Shown here: piece after piece, positions 34,625 to 44,702 of the stretch | Position numbering within the stretch: the stretch's first letter is position 1 | Layout: each line of letters begins with the position of its first letter | Made by a program: the position numbers and the translations under genes | Notes under the pieces: model-generated | Told to the model about the DNA's origin: nothing | Databases searched by the model: none | Seen by the model: the letters and a program-made list of their open reading frames with translations, nothing else | NCBI RefSeq assembly: GCF_000818015.1 | Contig: NZ_CP007511.1 | Span: 2,156,001 to 2,220,000, forward strand | From: Stutzerimonas balearica DSM 6083 | GTDB taxonomy: Bacteria; Pseudomonadota; Gammaproteobacteria; Pseudomonadales; Pseudomonadaceae | Reading direction: 5' to 3' | DNA: 64,000 nt

Positions 34625-35764
34625 TTACTTCAACTCCTGCAGGTTGCGCGCGATCACCAGCCGCTGGATATCGCTGGTGCCCTCGTAGATCTGGCAGACC
34701 CGGACGTCGCGGTAGATGCGCTCGACCGGGAAGTCGCGCAGGTAGCCATAGCCACCAAGGGTCTGGATCGCGGCCGAGCAGACCTTCTCGGCCATCTCCG
34801 AGGCGAACAGCTTGGCTATCGAGGCCTCCACCAGCGCCGGCTTGCCGGCTTCGCGCAGTGCCGCGGCGTGCCGCACCATCTGCCGCGCAACGGCGATCTG
34901 CGTGGCCATGTCGGCCAGGCGAAACGCCACCGCCTGGTGCTCGAGGATCGGCTTGCCGAATGCCTCGCGTTCGCCGGCATAGTCGCGTGCCGCCTCGAAT
35001 GCCGCCTGCGCCATGCCCACCGCCTGCGCGGCGATACCGATACGGCCGCCCTCGAGGTTGGCCAGTGCGATGCGGTACCCCTCGCCCTCCTCGCCGAGGC
35101 GATTGGCGATCGGCACGCGCAGGTCGTTGAAGGCCAGCTGGCAGGTGTCCGAGGCATGCTGGCCGAGCTTTTCCTCGACGCGCACCACCTCATAGCCGGG
35201 CGTGTCGGTCGGCACGATGAAGGCGCTGATACCCCGCTTGCCGGCCTGTGGATCGGTGACCGCAAAAACGATCACCGTCCCGGCGTGGCGACCGGAGGTG
35301 ATGAACTGCTTGGCACCATTGAGCACGTAGCTGTCGCCATCACGCACCGCTCGGGTGCGCAGGCTGCTGGCATCCGAACCGGCGTGCGGCTCGGTCAGGG
35401 CGAAGGCACCGATCTGCTCGCCGCGCGCCAGGGGCACGAGGAAGTCACGCTTCTGCTGTTCGTTGCCGAATGCCAGGATCGGCACGCAGCCGACCGAGTT
35501 GTGCACGCTCATGATGGTCGAGCAGGCGCCGTCGCCGGCGGCGATCTCCTCCAGGGCCATGGCATAGGCCACGTAGCCGGTATCGCTGCCGCCCCACTGT
35601 TCGGGTACCAGCATGCCGAAGAAGCCGAGCCCGGCCATTTCGGCGATCGCCTCGGCCGGGTAGCGGTGCTCGCGGTCCCAGGCCTCGGCGAAGGGCTTGA
35701 GCCGCTCGCGGGCGAACTGCCGCGCCATCGCGGCGATGGCTTGTTGATCCTCGTTCGGTAGCAT
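34625..35764 (-). CDS. Acyl-CoA dehydrogenase (branched/short chain)
   Basis: A 379-aa FAD dehydrogenase with [19 protein letters not shown], the [20 protein letters not shown] region and catalytic Glu in [18 protein letters not shown]. With the thiolase and SDR next to it, oxidation of 2-methylbutyryl-CoA (isoleucine) or a related 2-methylacyl-CoA is likely. The same gene set occurs in P. aeruginosa around PA2552-PA2557. It starts 11 nt after the thiolase stop. Confidence 0.92.
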   Translation of the reverse strand: MLPNEDQQAIAAMARQFARERLKPFAEAWDREHRYPAEAIAEMAGLGFFGMLVPEQWGGSDTGYVAYAMALEEIAAGDGACSTIMSVHNSVGCVPILAFGNEQQKRDFLVPLARGEQIGAFALTEPHAGSDASSLRTRAVRDGDSYVLNGAKQFITSGRHAGTVIVFAVTDPQAGKRGISAFIVPTDTPGYEVVRVEEKLGQHASDTCQLAFNDLRVPIANRLGEEGEGYRIALANLEGGRIGIAAQAVGMAQAAFEAARDYAGEREAFGKPILEHQAVAFRLADMATQIAVARQMVRHAAALREAGKPALVEASIAKLFASEMAEKVCSAAIQTLGGYGYLRDFPVERIYRDVRVCQIYEGTSDIQRLVIARNLQELK

Positions 35765-35775
35765 CGGCCGCCTCC

Positions 35776-36960
35776 TCAGATCAGTTCGATGGCCATCGCC
35801 GTCGCTTCGCCGCCACCGATGCAGATGGCTGCCACGCCGCGGCGCAATTGACGCGCGCGTAGCGCATGAATGAGCGTCGCGAGAATGCGCGCGCCGGAAG
35901 CGCCAACGGGGTGGCCCAGAGCACAGGCGCCGCCATTGACGTTGAGCCGCGCATGATCGATGTCCAGCTCGCGCATCGCCGCCATCGGCACCACGGCAAA
36001 GGCTTCGTTGATCTCGATGAGGTCGACGTCGGCCAGGCGCCAGCCGGTGCGTTCCATGAGCTTGCCGATCGCCCCGATGGGCGCGGTGGTGAAGCGGCTG
36101 GGGGCATCGGCATAGGCCGCGTGGCCGTGGATCACCGCCTGCGCCTGCAGGCCCCAGCGTTCGGCTTCGGACCGGCGCATCATCACCAGCGCGGCGGCGC
36201 CGTCGGAAATCGAGCTGGAGTTGGCCGCGGTCACCGTGCCGCCTTCACGAAACGCCGGGCGCAGCTGCGGGATCTTGTCCAGCGACGCCTTGGGCGGCTG
36301 CTCGTCATCGCGCACCTGGCGCTGCTGTTTGCCATCGGTCACGTCCAGCGCGACGATTTCGTCGGCGAACGCGCCGCCGGCAATGGCGGCCTGCGCCCGG
36401 CATAGCGATTCGATGGCATAGGCGTCCTGCTGCTCACGGGTGAAGCCAAAGGCATCGGCGCACTCCTCGGCGAAGCTGCCCATCAACCGGCCCTTGTCGA
36501 ACGAGTCTTCCAGGCCGTCGAGGAACATGTGGTCGAGCACCCGGCCGTGCCCCATGCGGTAGCCGGCTCGGGCCTTCTCCAGCAGATAGGGGGCGTTGGT
36601 CATGCTCTCCATGCCGCCGGCGACAACGATGTCGCTGCTGCCGGCCAGCAGCTGGTCATGGGCGAGGATGGCGGTCTGCATGCCCGAGCCGCACATCTTG
36701 TTGACCGTGGTACAGGTCGTGGCGCGGGTCAGGCCGGCGCCTAGAGCGGCCTGGCGTGCCGGTGCCTGGCCCTGCCCGGCGGGCAGTACGCAACCCATCA
36801 GCACGTCCTGGACGTTCTCCGGCGGCAGGCCGGCACGCTCGACGGCAGCGCGGATGGCAGCAGCGCCCAATTGTGGCGCCGTCAGGCTCTTGAGGTCGCC
36901 CTGGAAGCCGCCCATGGGCGTGCGGGCGCAACTGACGATGACGATCGGATCCTGTTTCAT
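35776..36960 (-). CDS. Acetyl-CoA acetyltransferase (thiolase)
   Basis: A 394-aa thiolase. The nucleophilic Cys is in [12 protein letters not shown], the second site in [15 protein letters not shown], and the C-terminal Cys in [15 protein letters not shown]. It cleaves (2-methyl)acetoacetyl-CoA. ATG 36960 with GGAAG upstream is preferred to a GTG at 36975. It starts 11 nt after the SDR stop, indicating one transcript. Confidence 0.93.
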   Translation of the reverse strand: MKQDPIVIVSCARTPMGGFQGDLKSLTAPQLGAAAIRAAVERAGLPPENVQDVLMGCVLPAGQGQAPARQAALGAGLTRATTCTTVNKMCGSGMQTAILAHDQLLAGSSDIVVAGGMESMTNAPYLLEKARAGYRMGHGRVLDHMFLDGLEDSFDKGRLMGSFAEECADAFGFTREQQDAYAIESLCRAQAAIAGGAFADEIVALDVTDGKQQRQVRDDEQPPKASLDKIPQLRPAFREGGTVTAANSSSISDGAAALVMMRRSEAERWGLQAQAVIHGHAAYADAPSRFTTAPIGAIGKLMERTGWRLADVDLIEINEAFAVVPMAAMRELDIDHARLNVNGGACALGHPVGASGARILATLIHALRARQLRRGVAAICIGGGEATAMAIELI

Positions 36961-36971
36961 GCTTGCTTCCT

Positions 36972-37739
36972 TCACTTGGCGGCCATGCGCAACGCACCGT
37001 CGAGGCGGATCACCTCGCCGTTGAGCATGGGGTTCTCGAAGATATGCCGTACCAACGCGGCGTATTCGGCCGGGCGGCCCAGGCGCGGCGGGAACGGTAC
37101 GCCGGCGGCCAGCGAATCACGGATTTCCTGGCTCATGCCGGCCATCATCGGCGTCTCGAACACGCCGGGCGCCACGGTCATCACGCGGATACCGAAGCGC
37201 GCCAGTTCACGCGCCGCCGGTAGCGTCATGCTGACCACGCCACCCTTGGAGGCGGCATAGGCGGCCTGGCCGATCTGCCCGTCGAAGGCGGCAATGGACG
37301 CCGTGTTGACGATCACACCGCGCTCGCCCTCGGCATTCGGCGGGTTGTCGGCCATCGCTTCGGCGGCCAGACGCAGCATGTTGAATGTACCGATCAGGTT
37401 GATGCCGACGATGCGGCCAAAGCTGTCCAGCCCATGCGGCCCCTGACGACCGAGGATTTTCTCGCCGCCGGCTACACCCGCACAGTTGACCAGCCCGTGT
37501 AGCGCACCGAAGCGCTCGCGGGCCTGGGCCACGGTGCGGCGGGCAGCCGCTTCGTCACGGATGTCGGCCTGGACGGCAATCGCACCGGCGCCGAGGGGCT
37601 CGACGCAGGCACTGCCGGCGGCCTCGTCGAGATCGGCCACCACCACCTTCGCCCCGGCTTGTGCCAGCTCGCGTACGGCGGCGGCGCCCAGACCTGAACC
37701 ACCGCCGGTGATCAGAAAGACGCTGTCTCGAATCTGCAT
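36972..37739 (-). CDS. 3-hydroxyacyl-CoA dehydrogenase, SDR type (HSD17B10-like)
   Basis: A 255-aa short-chain dehydrogenase: [12 protein letters not shown] cofactor loop, [20 protein letters not shown] with the Ser and YxxxK catalytic residues, and the C-terminal [14 protein letters not shown] of 3-hydroxy-2-methylbutyryl-CoA dehydrogenase-like enzymes. It is the first enzyme gene after the AraC regulator. ATG 37739 with GCGGGAG upstream is chosen over a longer frame. Its leader has a CA motif. Confidence 0.92.
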   Translation of the reverse strand: MQIRDSVFLITGGGSGLGAAAVRELAQAGAKVVVADLDEAAGSACVEPLGAGAIAVQADIRDEAAARRTVAQARERFGALHGLVNCAGVAGGEKILGRQGPHGLDSFGRIVGINLIGTFNMLRLAAEAMADNPPNAEGERGVIVNTASIAAFDGQIGQAAYAASKGGVVSMTLPAARELARFGIRVMTVAPGVFETPMMAGMSQEIRDSLAAGVPFPPRLGRPAEYAALVRHIFENPMLNGEVIRLDGALRMAAK

Positions 37740-37750
37740 GGCGTTCTCCC

Positions 37751-37766
37751 GCTGTTGTTGTTCTTC
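37751..37766 (-). promoter_or_regulatory. CA motif (Hfq/Crc target) in the SDR operon leader
   Basis: Minus strand GAAGAACAACAACAGC ends 11 nt before ATG 37739 and contains AACAACAA, matching AAnAAnAA, directly before the ribosome site. Confidence 0.75.
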
Positions 37767-37872
37767 GGATCGAAGCCGGAGCCATGTTCGGTCGCCATGC
37801 GGGCCGCCAGCAATGGTCGATGCACTCAAGCGTACTGAGCGTTTTGGCCAATGGCCGCTGGCTATCAGCCGC

Positions 37873-38937
37873 TCACTCGTCGGCGGTGCCCAGGATCAAC
37901 GTGCGGTAGTGCCCGGGGTTGGTACCCGACCACTTGCGAAAGGCCTTGTAGAACGAGCTGACGTCGGCGAAGCCGAGGCGCTCGGCGATTTCCGCGTAGC
38001 TCAGGGCCGCATCGGCCAGCCAGCGCGTCGCCAGCTCGCGTCGTACGGCATCCTTGATGCCCTGGTACGGCTGTCCGGCCTCGGCCAGCCGGCGACGCAG
38101 CGTGGCCGGGGACATGCACAGCTCGCCGGCGAGCGTCTGGCTGTCCGGCCAGCGATCGGCAGGCCGTTCACGCAGCAGTTGCTTGATGCGGCTGGCCAGG
38201 CTGCTGCTGTCGCGATAGCGAACCAGGATATTGGCCGGTGCGTCCTGGAGAAATGCGCGCAGCTCCTCTTCGCTGCGCCGTATCGGCAGGTCGAGCACCT
38301 CGGCGGCAAAGATGATGCGGGTCGAGGCCTGCGAGAAACGCAGGTTCTCGGAGAACATCACCCGATAGTCGTCGGTGTAGTCCGGCTCGGCGCAGCGCGA
38401 CTCCACCGCCAGCAAGGGTATCCGCCGGCCGACGAGCCAGCAGGCCAACCCGTGGACGAGCATCCAGAAGGTGAAGTAGGCAAAGGCGCGACCGGGCGTG
38501 CAAGCGCCCTCTTCCAGCACGATCTCCGCCAGGCTGTGGCGGCGCACCAGGCGCCCGCGAAAGCGCTCGAGCGTGAGGCCATAGAAGCGCAGCATCTGGC
38601 GCAGCGCCGCTTCCAGCGTCGGCTGGGCGACGCAGCAGCGACTGATGAAGACGAAACTGCCCGAACGCAGGCGCCGTGCGTCCATGCCAAAGAACTCGTC
38701 GTCGAAGCGCTCGGCCAGCCCCAGCCACATGCGCCGGTAATAGTCCACGCTCACGCGTCCGTCCGGCTCGGCCAGACACGCCGACGACAGGCCAAGCGAC
38801 TCGAGCAGTTGCGCAGGCGACCTGCCGGCGTCGGTAAAGGCCAGCAGAGCCTGCTGGACCAGGCGCACGGAAATGCTGTCGCGCTCGGCGGTCGAGGCGC
38901 TGTCGTGAAGGGCGAATGATTCAGGCAACGGGTTCAT
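37873..38937 (-). CDS. AraC-family transcriptional regulator
   Basis: A 354-aa regulator with an N-terminal Arabinose_bd/ArgR-like sensing region ([19 protein letters not shown] onwards) and a C-terminal pair of HTH motifs ([40 protein letters not shown], ending GTNPGHYR). It lies immediately upstream of the SDR-thiolase-dehydrogenase-ligase-racemase cluster on the same strand and is the obvious candidate activator of it. Confidence 0.92.
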   Translation of the reverse strand: MNPLPESFALHDSASTAERDSISVRLVQQALLAFTDAGRSPAQLLESLGLSSACLAEPDGRVSVDYYRRMWLGLAERFDDEFFGMDARRLRSGSFVFISRCCVAQPTLEAALRQMLRFYGLTLERFRGRLVRRHSLAEIVLEEGACTPGRAFAYFTFWMLVHGLACWLVGRRIPLLAVESRCAEPDYTDDYRVMFSENLRFSQASTRIIFAAEVLDLPIRRSEEELRAFLQDAPANILVRYRDSSSLASRIKQLLRERPADRWPDSQTLAGELCMSPATLRRRLAEAGQPYQGIKDAVRRELATRWLADAALSYAEIAERLGFADVSSFYKAFRKWSGTNPGHYRTLILGTADE

Positions 38938-38997
38938 CCTGGGCTGAAGCGACCGTGACAGCGCACCATGATGGTCCACCGTGCCAGGCATCGCCAG

Positions 38998-39432
38998 TCA
39001 TAGCCAGCCAAGCGTCAGGCCGGCAACGACCAGGTAACGCAGGGTCTTGGCCAGCCCGACGATCAGCAGAAAGCTCCACCAGGGTTCGCGCATCACCCCG
39101 GCCACCAGCGTCAGTGGATCGCCGATCAGCGGCGCCCAGCTGAGCAGCAGCGTCCAACGACCATAGCGATGGTAATGGCGCTGCGCCTGGTCCAGCTGTC
39201 GTTCGCTGAACGGAAACCAGCGGCGGTGGCGAAAATGCTCCAGATAGCGGCCCAGCAGCCAGTTCACCAGCGAACCCAGGACATTGCCGAGGCTGGCGAA
39301 CGCGATCAGTGCCCAGGTCGAGTGGCCGCCCGCGGCGAGCAGCCCTGCAAGCAGCGCTTCCGAGCCCAGTGGCAGCAACGTGGCGGCGCCAAAGGCGGCC
39401 AGAAAAAGTCCTGCGTAGCCGGTGAGCTCCAC
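38998..39432 (-). CDS. YqaA/DedA-like small membrane protein (VTT superfamily)
   Basis: A 144-aa protein with four hydrophobic segments (AGLFLAAFGAATLLPLGSE, WALIAFASLGNVLGSLVNWL, the segment ending LIGDPLTLVAGV, and the C-terminus). The GNxxGSLxNWxLGR and SWxPLxGDPLTLVAG patterns are typical of YqaA. Function in membrane or lipid homeostasis is known only broadly for the superfamily. It is isolated between the AraC gene and a divergent kinase. Confidence 0.85.
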   Translation of the reverse strand: MELTGYAGLFLAAFGAATLLPLGSEALLAGLLAAGGHSTWALIAFASLGNVLGSLVNWLLGRYLEHFRHRRWFPFSERQLDQAQRHYHRYGRWTLLLSWAPLIGDPLTLVAGVMREPWWSFLLIVGLAKTLRYLVVAGLTLGWL

Positions 39433-39561
39433 TCGATTGCTTGCCTTCGCGCTGTTGCACAGCCCGCCAGTATGCCTGCGCCAAGCGATACGAGACAGGC
39501 CGTCAATAGGCAGCCACCCGGGCCGCCGCTATAGTGGCGCCTTGACTATCGGAGCTGAGAA

Positions 39562-41586
39562 TTGAAGCGCGTCGTTCCGAGCTGGTGGTTGTGGCTCCTG
39601 TTGCTGGCGCATGGGCTGGCGCAGGCCAGCTGGCATGAAACGGGTACCGAGCCGGTTGCGCTGGGTGGCCGCTGGGCGCTGCTCGTCGACCCGGATGAGC
39701 GCCTGAGCGTGGAAGATCTGGAACGTCCCGGCATGGCGGCTCGCTTCATGACGCAGCAAGGCAACCCCGGGCTTGGCTATCGTAGCGGCGCCGTCTGGCT
39801 GCGCCTGCAGCTCGAAAGGCCCGCCCCCGACATCCCGATCTGGTGGCTGGACCTGCAGTCCTCCACGCTGGACGAGGTGGTGCTGTATCAGCGCCGAGCG
39901 GATGGCAGCTTTCGCCAGGCCGTCGCCGGCGACCACCGCAACAGCGAGGCGCAGGACATCCACTTTCGCAATCCGCTGTTTCGTCTCGAGCTCCCGGCCG
40001 AAGGGAGCACCACCCTCTACCTGCGCATCAAGAGCCACAATCCGATCAGTTTCGCGATGGTGCTCTGGCCGCCCGAGCGCTTCATCAGCTCGATCATCCG
40101 CCTGCAGTTGCTGCATGGGCTGATCTTCGCAACCTTCGTCCTGCTGATCGTCAGCAACCTCTGGCTGTACTTCGCCAGCCGAGACACCACCTTCGGGCTG
40201 TTCAGCCTGTTCACCCTGGCCAACCTGATCACCATGCTCGGGGCAGAAGGCTACCTGCCGTACTACCTGCTCGGTGCGCTGGCCGGGCCAAAGGATCTGC
40301 CGAGTACCCTCGCCTGGATCTGGGCGCCGGTGCTCGGTGCGATCTTCCAGGTCCAGTACCTGGGCCTGTTGCGGATGCGGCTGTTGGCCAGCCTGGCACG
40401 CTGGGGCCTGGTGGCGATGTTGCTGGCGGCGCTGCTCGCCTCGATGAACCTGCTGATTCCCTGGTCGTTATGGCGACTGATCTATCAGGGCTGGATATTT
40501 CTGTGCGCATTCGCGTTGTGCCAGATCGCCTTCTGGCTCGGGCTCAGCGGTCTCAAGCGAGCGCGGGTGTTGGCGGCGGTGCAGGCGCTGTTCCTGCTGA
40601 GCCTGGCACTGCGGATCGGGCGCAACCTCGGCTGGTTCGAGCCCGGGCTGCTGATCGACAACGCCCTGTATTTCGCCATGGCCGCCTACGCGCTGGTGAT
40701 GAGTTCGGCGGTCAGTCGCAGCCACGAGAACCTGCGTCGGGAAAAGGAGGCCGCCCAGGCCGAGGCACTGGCGCTGGCACAGCGCAACGAGCAACACCTC
40801 GAAAGCCAGGTTGCCGAGCGTACCCGCGCGCTGGAAGCCACGGTTGCCCAGGTGCAGGCTGCGCTTTCGCTCGAGCGGCACGCCAAGGAGGAGCAACGGC
40901 ACTTCCTCGCCACCGCGTCCCACGAACTGCGTACTCCGCTGGCCGTTATCGACGCCACCGCGCAGAACCTCGAGCTCGACCATGAAGGTGATCCCGCCAC
41001 CCTCGAGCGATACCGCAAGATCCTGCGGGCAACCGAGCGTATGACCCGGCTGCTCAGCAGCTCGCTCGACGAGCGTCATTTCGGCTTTCTGCGCAACGTG
41101 GCGCACCTGCGCGAAACGGCTACCGCGCCGTTGCTGCATGATGCCGCCAGCTCCGCACGACTGCTCGGCGAGAAGCACATCATCCGTGTCGATGAATCCC
41201 ACCTGCCGCCAAGCCTGCGCTGCGACAGCGAACTGATGCTGCTGATACTGCGGACGATCACCGACAACGCCGTCAAGTACACGCCGGCCGGGACCAGGAT
41301 CACCCTCAGTGGCCGGGTCGGCGATGAGGGCGTCAGCCTGCAGGTCACCGACGACGGCCCGGGCATCGCCGCCGAAGACCTGCCGCATGTGTTCGAGCCC
41401 AACTACCGTGGCCGCTCCGCTGGCGACAAGAGCGGTACCGGGCTAGGCCTGTCGCTGGCCAGGCGGATGATGCAGATGCAGGGTGGCAGCGTTGCCATCG
41501 CCAGCGCACCGGGCGAAGGCTGCCAGGTCACGCTCACACTGCCGCATGCGCCCTACGCCACGACGATCGGCGCAGTGAAACTGTAG
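39562..41586 (+). CDS. Sensor histidine kinase with 7TMR-DISM sensor
   Basis: A 674-aa kinase: signal peptide (about 1-22), periplasmic DISMED2-like beta domain (about 25-155, SGAVWLRLQLERPAP), seven hydrophobic helices (about 180-385), a coiled coil (SHENLRREKEAAQAEALALA), the dimerisation His in FLATASHELRTPLAVID (H454), and an ATPase domain with DNAVKYTPAG, DDGPGI and GTGLGLSLARR. The periplasmic domain suggests a carbohydrate-like or envelope ligand. The last 34 bp overlap the convergent response-regulator gene. Confidence 0.93.
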   Translation: MKRVVPSWWLWLLLLAHGLAQASWHETGTEPVALGGRWALLVDPDERLSVEDLERPGMAARFMTQQGNPGLGYRSGAVWLRLQLERPAPDIPIWWLDLQSSTLDEVVLYQRRADGSFRQAVAGDHRNSEAQDIHFRNPLFRLELPAEGSTTLYLRIKSHNPISFAMVLWPPERFISSIIRLQLLHGLIFATFVLLIVSNLWLYFASRDTTFGLFSLFTLANLITMLGAEGYLPYYLLGALAGPKDLPSTLAWIWAPVLGAIFQVQYLGLLRMRLLASLARWGLVAMLLAALLASMNLLIPWSLWRLIYQGWIFLCAFALCQIAFWLGLSGLKRARVLAAVQALFLLSLALRIGRNLGWFEPGLLIDNALYFAMAAYALVMSSAVSRSHENLRREKEAAQAEALALAQRNEQHLESQVAERTRALEATVAQVQAALSLERHAKEEQRHFLATASHELRTPLAVIDATAQNLELDHEGDPATLERYRKILRATERMTRLLSSSLDERHFGFLRNVAHLRETATAPLLHDAASSARLLGEKHIIRVDESHLPPSLRCDSELMLLILRTITDNAVKYTPAGTRITLSGRVGDEGVSLQVTDDGPGIAAEDLPHVFEPNYRGRSAGDKSGTGLGLSLARRMMQMQGGSVAIASAPGEGCQVTLTLPHAPYATTIGAVKL

Positions 41587-42209
41587 CCCTCGCCGTGTTC
41601 GGTCTTCAGCGGCAAGTCGTCATTCAGCGTATCGCGGCAGCGCTTGCGCAGGCGGCTGATCAGCGTATCCATGCGTCGCTGGTCGTAACTCAGCCACTGC
41701 TCGCCATAGGCCTGGACGATGGCGCGGCGAGAAACCGGAACGCCCGGCCGCTCGGCGAGTAGCTGCACGAGGGTGAACTCGTTGCGGCTGAGCTGCAGCG
41801 CCAGGCCGCGCGGCGAAATCAGCTGGCGCGCACCGGATTGCAAGGTCCACGAGGTGGGCACCCGGCGGCTGAGCGAGACGATCACCGCTTCGAGTTCGAT
41901 CAGTTTCACCGGCTTGACCAGATAGTGATCGGCGCCATCGTGCAAACCCTGCACCACGTAGTCAGAACTCCCGCGCGCCGACAACGCAATGATGCCGGCG
42001 CCGGGTGACGCTTGCCGCAAGCGGGTGATGGCGTCGAAGCCACTGCCGTCGGGCAGCATGATGTCGATGATGGCCAGCCCGGCCTGATCCATGAGCGCCT
42101 CGAACTCCTGCAGCGAGCCGGCGCACAGCACCGACCAGCCGCGTCGGCTGAGAAACGCGGAGATTTCTTCGCGCAGTTCAGCGCTGTCTTCGACCAGCAG
42201 AATGTTCAA
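41553..42209 (-). CDS. OmpR/PhoB-family response regulator
   Basis: A 218-aa regulator: receiver domain with E7/D8, phospho-acceptor D49 (IIDIMLPDGSGF) and K99 (YLVKPVKL), then a winged-helix DNA-binding domain (SRNEFTLVQLLAERPG through MDTLISRLRKRC and EHGEGYSF). It is convergent with, and overlaps, the kinase gene at 39562-41586. This is unusual for a cognate pair, which normally share an operon, but pairing is still the simplest reading. Confidence 0.93.
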   Translation of the reverse strand: MNILLVEDSAELREEISAFLSRRGWSVLCAGSLQEFEALMDQAGLAIIDIMLPDGSGFDAITRLRQASPGAGIIALSARGSSDYVVQGLHDGADHYLVKPVKLIELEAVIVSLSRRVPTSWTLQSGARQLISPRGLALQLSRNEFTLVQLLAERPGVPVSRRAIVQAYGEQWLSYDQRRMDTLISRLRKRCRDTLNDDLPLKTEHGEGYSFTAPIVVA

Positions 42210-42341
42210 GCATGCCTCGCGGGATTGCCGTCAAGGTTCCAGACCCACGCATTATGCCGTGACGACCAGCAGCCAGTCGGCCACCGCGGCGTCGCTTTGG
42301 TCGTATGGTTTTTCCAGGGTAGCGGCTTCGCTGTGGGCCGA

Positions 42342-43070
42342 TCAGCCGGCCGCCTGGTACGCCTCGTTGCCTGATCCAGCCCAGTAGGCGCCCTGGCCCA
42401 AGGCAAAAGGCAAGCCGCTGACCACCCGTTGCTGCCAGGCGGTGACGACATTCGAGGCCCAGAGCTCGGCCCGATGGCGCTCGACAATGGCGTACAACAA
42501 AGACCGCAAGGTCTCGTAGCGGCTCAGCAGAAATGCCGAGCGAAAGCCTGCGCCGACCTCCAGATGCGCCATGCTCAGCTTTACCGCGCGGCAGAGGCCG
42601 AGTTCGAGCTCGGGAGGCACACCGCTCAGATCAGGGTCCGCCAGGACGACGGCGATGTTCGCCTGTTGTAGGCGAATCAGCGCATCGATGTAGCGCTGCG
42701 CTCCGCCGTGCGCTGTGAAGGGCGCAGCGGTGGCCACCACGTTGAGTCGATAACCGCACGCTCGGAGATCCAGAGCTGCCTCGGACAGCAGCCCTACCAC
42801 TTCGGGTTTGCCAAGCACCGCCTTGCTCAGGTTGAGGTACAGCTGGGGCTGCGCCCCGCCGTCCGCATGAGGACGGGTCAAGGCATGCAGCCGCAGGCGA
42901 AATAGAAACTGCGCAGCCAACTCGGCCGGCCTGCCATGCTGGGGGGCGGCATAAGTGAGGCCGGAACCCGCCTGCATTGATGTTTCGTAGCCTATCGGCC
43001 GCAGGCGCCGGTCGAAGACCGGCAGCCAGACCATGTCACGGATCGCACGTTCGTACTGCCTGCGATTCAT
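42342..43070 (-). CDS. Degenerate EAL-like domain protein
   Basis: A 242-aa soluble protein whose layout follows EAL phosphodiesterase domains: LPVFDRRLRPIGYETSMQ at the place of the GYEALxR motif, LYLNLSKAVLGKPE at the N-L-S strand, and QRVVSGLPFALGQGAYWAG like the C-terminal QGYxFxxP. The EAL motif reads ETS, the E-x-T-E strand reads NVVATAA, and the DDFG loop reads ADPD, so cyclic-di-GMP hydrolysis is unlikely. It may bind protein or nucleotide. It pairs with a second such gene 153 bp upstream. Confidence 0.65.
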   Translation of the reverse strand: MNRRQYERAIRDMVWLPVFDRRLRPIGYETSMQAGSGLTYAAPQHGRPAELAAQFLFRLRLHALTRPHADGGAQPQLYLNLSKAVLGKPEVVGLLSEAALDLRACGYRLNVVATAAPFTAHGGAQRYIDALIRLQQANIAVVLADPDLSGVPPELELGLCRAVKLSMAHLEVGAGFRSAFLLSRYETLRSLLYAIVERHRAELWASNVVTAWQQRVVSGLPFALGQGAYWAGSGNEAYQAAG

Positions 43071-43223
43071 CGCCTCTCCTTACCGCCGGTGTGCTTCCGG
43101 CAACGCGGCTCGGTCTGACGCCAGCACGCCAGATTCGTGTTGTGACGCCGGTCACGATATTAAGGCGGTGGCCGCGGCAATTGCTGACAGAACCTTACGG
43201 TTGCCCTCTGGGTACCAGACGAT

Positions 43224-43994
43224 TCAGATGGGCTCAGGCGGCGAATAGTAGTCACCGCTGAGCAAGTGGAACGGTAGCCGCAGGGCGAGCTGGTGGTCGG
43301 CGTGGCACTCGATCCGGTCGGCCATGAAGCAGACGTCGCAGCGCTCGAGCAGTGCGGTCATGGCCCCGTGCGTCCTGTCCAGCACCTCGTCCTGCCCAGC
43401 CGCAGCCTCAACGCAGCATTGGCGCAGATCGACCTTTACATAGCGGCACAGCCCTAGCGCCAATACGCGTGCGCTCAAGCTGCCCTGCTGCGCAGCGAGC
43501 CGAGCCATCAGCTCGACGCCGTGATCGAGCAGGCCATACAGGTGCCCGAAGATCACCCGGCTGGCTCGCGGGGCAGCGGCCAATCCGCTTGCCTCGAGCC
43601 GTCCACTCAGCTCCAGCACCAGCTGCAGGCCGAATGGCTTGAGCTCGGCCGCAGTCCAGGCCATATCGTCCATCAGCGAATGCTCGAGCAGGAGCGACTC
43701 ATCAATCGTGACAACGCAGCGCAGCGGCCAGGGTCGCCCGCCGCGCAATGCCAGGCGTCGGGCCGCCGCGGGAATCAGGCGAATGCGCTCGAGCAGTTCG
43801 GCGCAGAGAATCGCACGGCGGTCGTCTGGCGCGAGCGCCTGGCCCAACCTGCCGAAGCAACTGAAGTAATGGCTGCCGTGCAGTCGTAAATGCCGGTCGA
43901 CGATCTGCTGGCGGAAAAACTCGGTTTCGCCGTGGCTCCGCAGCCTGCTGCGATGTAACGCGACGAGCCGATCAAGATTCTGGCTGATCCCCAT
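43224..43994 (-). CDS. Degenerate EAL-like domain protein, second copy
   Basis: A 256-aa protein with EAL-like secondary layout: LRCVVTIDESLL, FGLQLVLELSGRLEASG (the E-x-T-E strand), LCRYVKVDLRQ (the K-x-D strand) and CFMADRIECHADHQLA leading to LLSGDYYSPPEP (the AExVE and QGxxFxxP equivalents). No canonical EAL or DDFGxG motif remains. It differs strongly from the downstream copy, so the pair is old or separately acquired. Function unknown; receptor or adaptor roles are possible. Confidence 0.6.
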   Translation of the reverse strand: MGISQNLDRLVALHRSRLRSHGETEFFRQQIVDRHLRLHGSHYFSCFGRLGQALAPDDRRAILCAELLERIRLIPAAARRLALRGGRPWPLRCVVTIDESLLLEHSLMDDMAWTAAELKPFGLQLVLELSGRLEASGLAAAPRASRVIFGHLYGLLDHGVELMARLAAQQGSLSARVLALGLCRYVKVDLRQCCVEAAAGQDEVLDRTHGAMTALLERCDVCFMADRIECHADHQLALRLPFHLLSGDYYSPPEPI

Positions 43995-44126
43995 GCGCCC
44001 TCCGAGCCGCCAGACATCGGCGGTGAGTCCGTTTCTTTCAGCAAAGCAGGACGTTCCCGGGGCGCGTCGGAGGAACCCGTTGTTTTAACAACAAATGAGC
44101 TTGATGGGCGGGGCCGGCAGCCGTCG

Positions 44127-44582
44127 TTACATCTCGTGGATGCGATTGACCTGCTGCGCCAATCGCATCGTTTCATGCTGCTCCAGCTCGAGCAGCTCGC
44201 GGGCCAGCTCACGGGCCGTGTCGATCTCCGCGCGTCTAGCCAGCGAGCGGTAGAGGTCGAGAATCCGGTTGTGCATTTCGAACACGTCGGCACAGATCTC
44301 TTCGACCGTCATCTGGTGATAGGCCTTGCACTTCTGGCCGAGGTGCATGGGTTCGCGCACGAGGTAGTCGTAAATCCAGGTGTGCAGCGCCTTGCCATCG
44401 GCGTGCGCTTCGATCTTGGAGATGGTTTCCGACAGGACCTTTTCGTGATCCGCCAGGTAGAGCAGCAGCCACTTCGCACGCGTTTCCGCCTGCTTGCTGG
44501 CCCCGGCGCTCATGCAGCGGGCCAGTTGCGCATGGGCGTCGCGCGTCCAGTCGATGAGATCCTCGAAGCGTTCGATTTTCAT
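44127..44582 (-). CDS. Hypothetical all-helical protein
   Basis: A 151-aa protein predicted from its pattern to be almost wholly alpha-helical, with heptad-like charged helices. Two His-containing segments (LADHEKVLSETISKIE and LLELEQHETMRLAQQ, the latter E-x-x-H-E) could indicate a ferritin-like or hemerythrin-like bundle, but the ligand set is incomplete by eye. I do not recognise the family. It lies 120 bp downstream of rsmN on the same strand. ATG 44582 follows GAGGAGCGCTGCC. Confidence 0.7.
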   Translation of the reverse strand: MKIERFEDLIDWTRDAHAQLARCMSAGASKQAETRAKWLLLYLADHEKVLSETISKIEAHADGKALHTWIYDYLVREPMHLGQKCKAYHQMTVEEICADVFEMHNRILDLYRSLARRAEIDTARELARELLELEQHETMRLAQQVNRIHEM

Positions 44583-44702
44583 GGCAGCGCTCCTCGCTCG
44601 GGCCAGGGGTCATATAGGCAGGATAGCTGTGGGCCTGCCGCCGTGCCCAAGCCAGGGTGTGGCGTTCAGTCGCGAACGGGCGGAACGTGACCTGCAAGCC
44701 CG

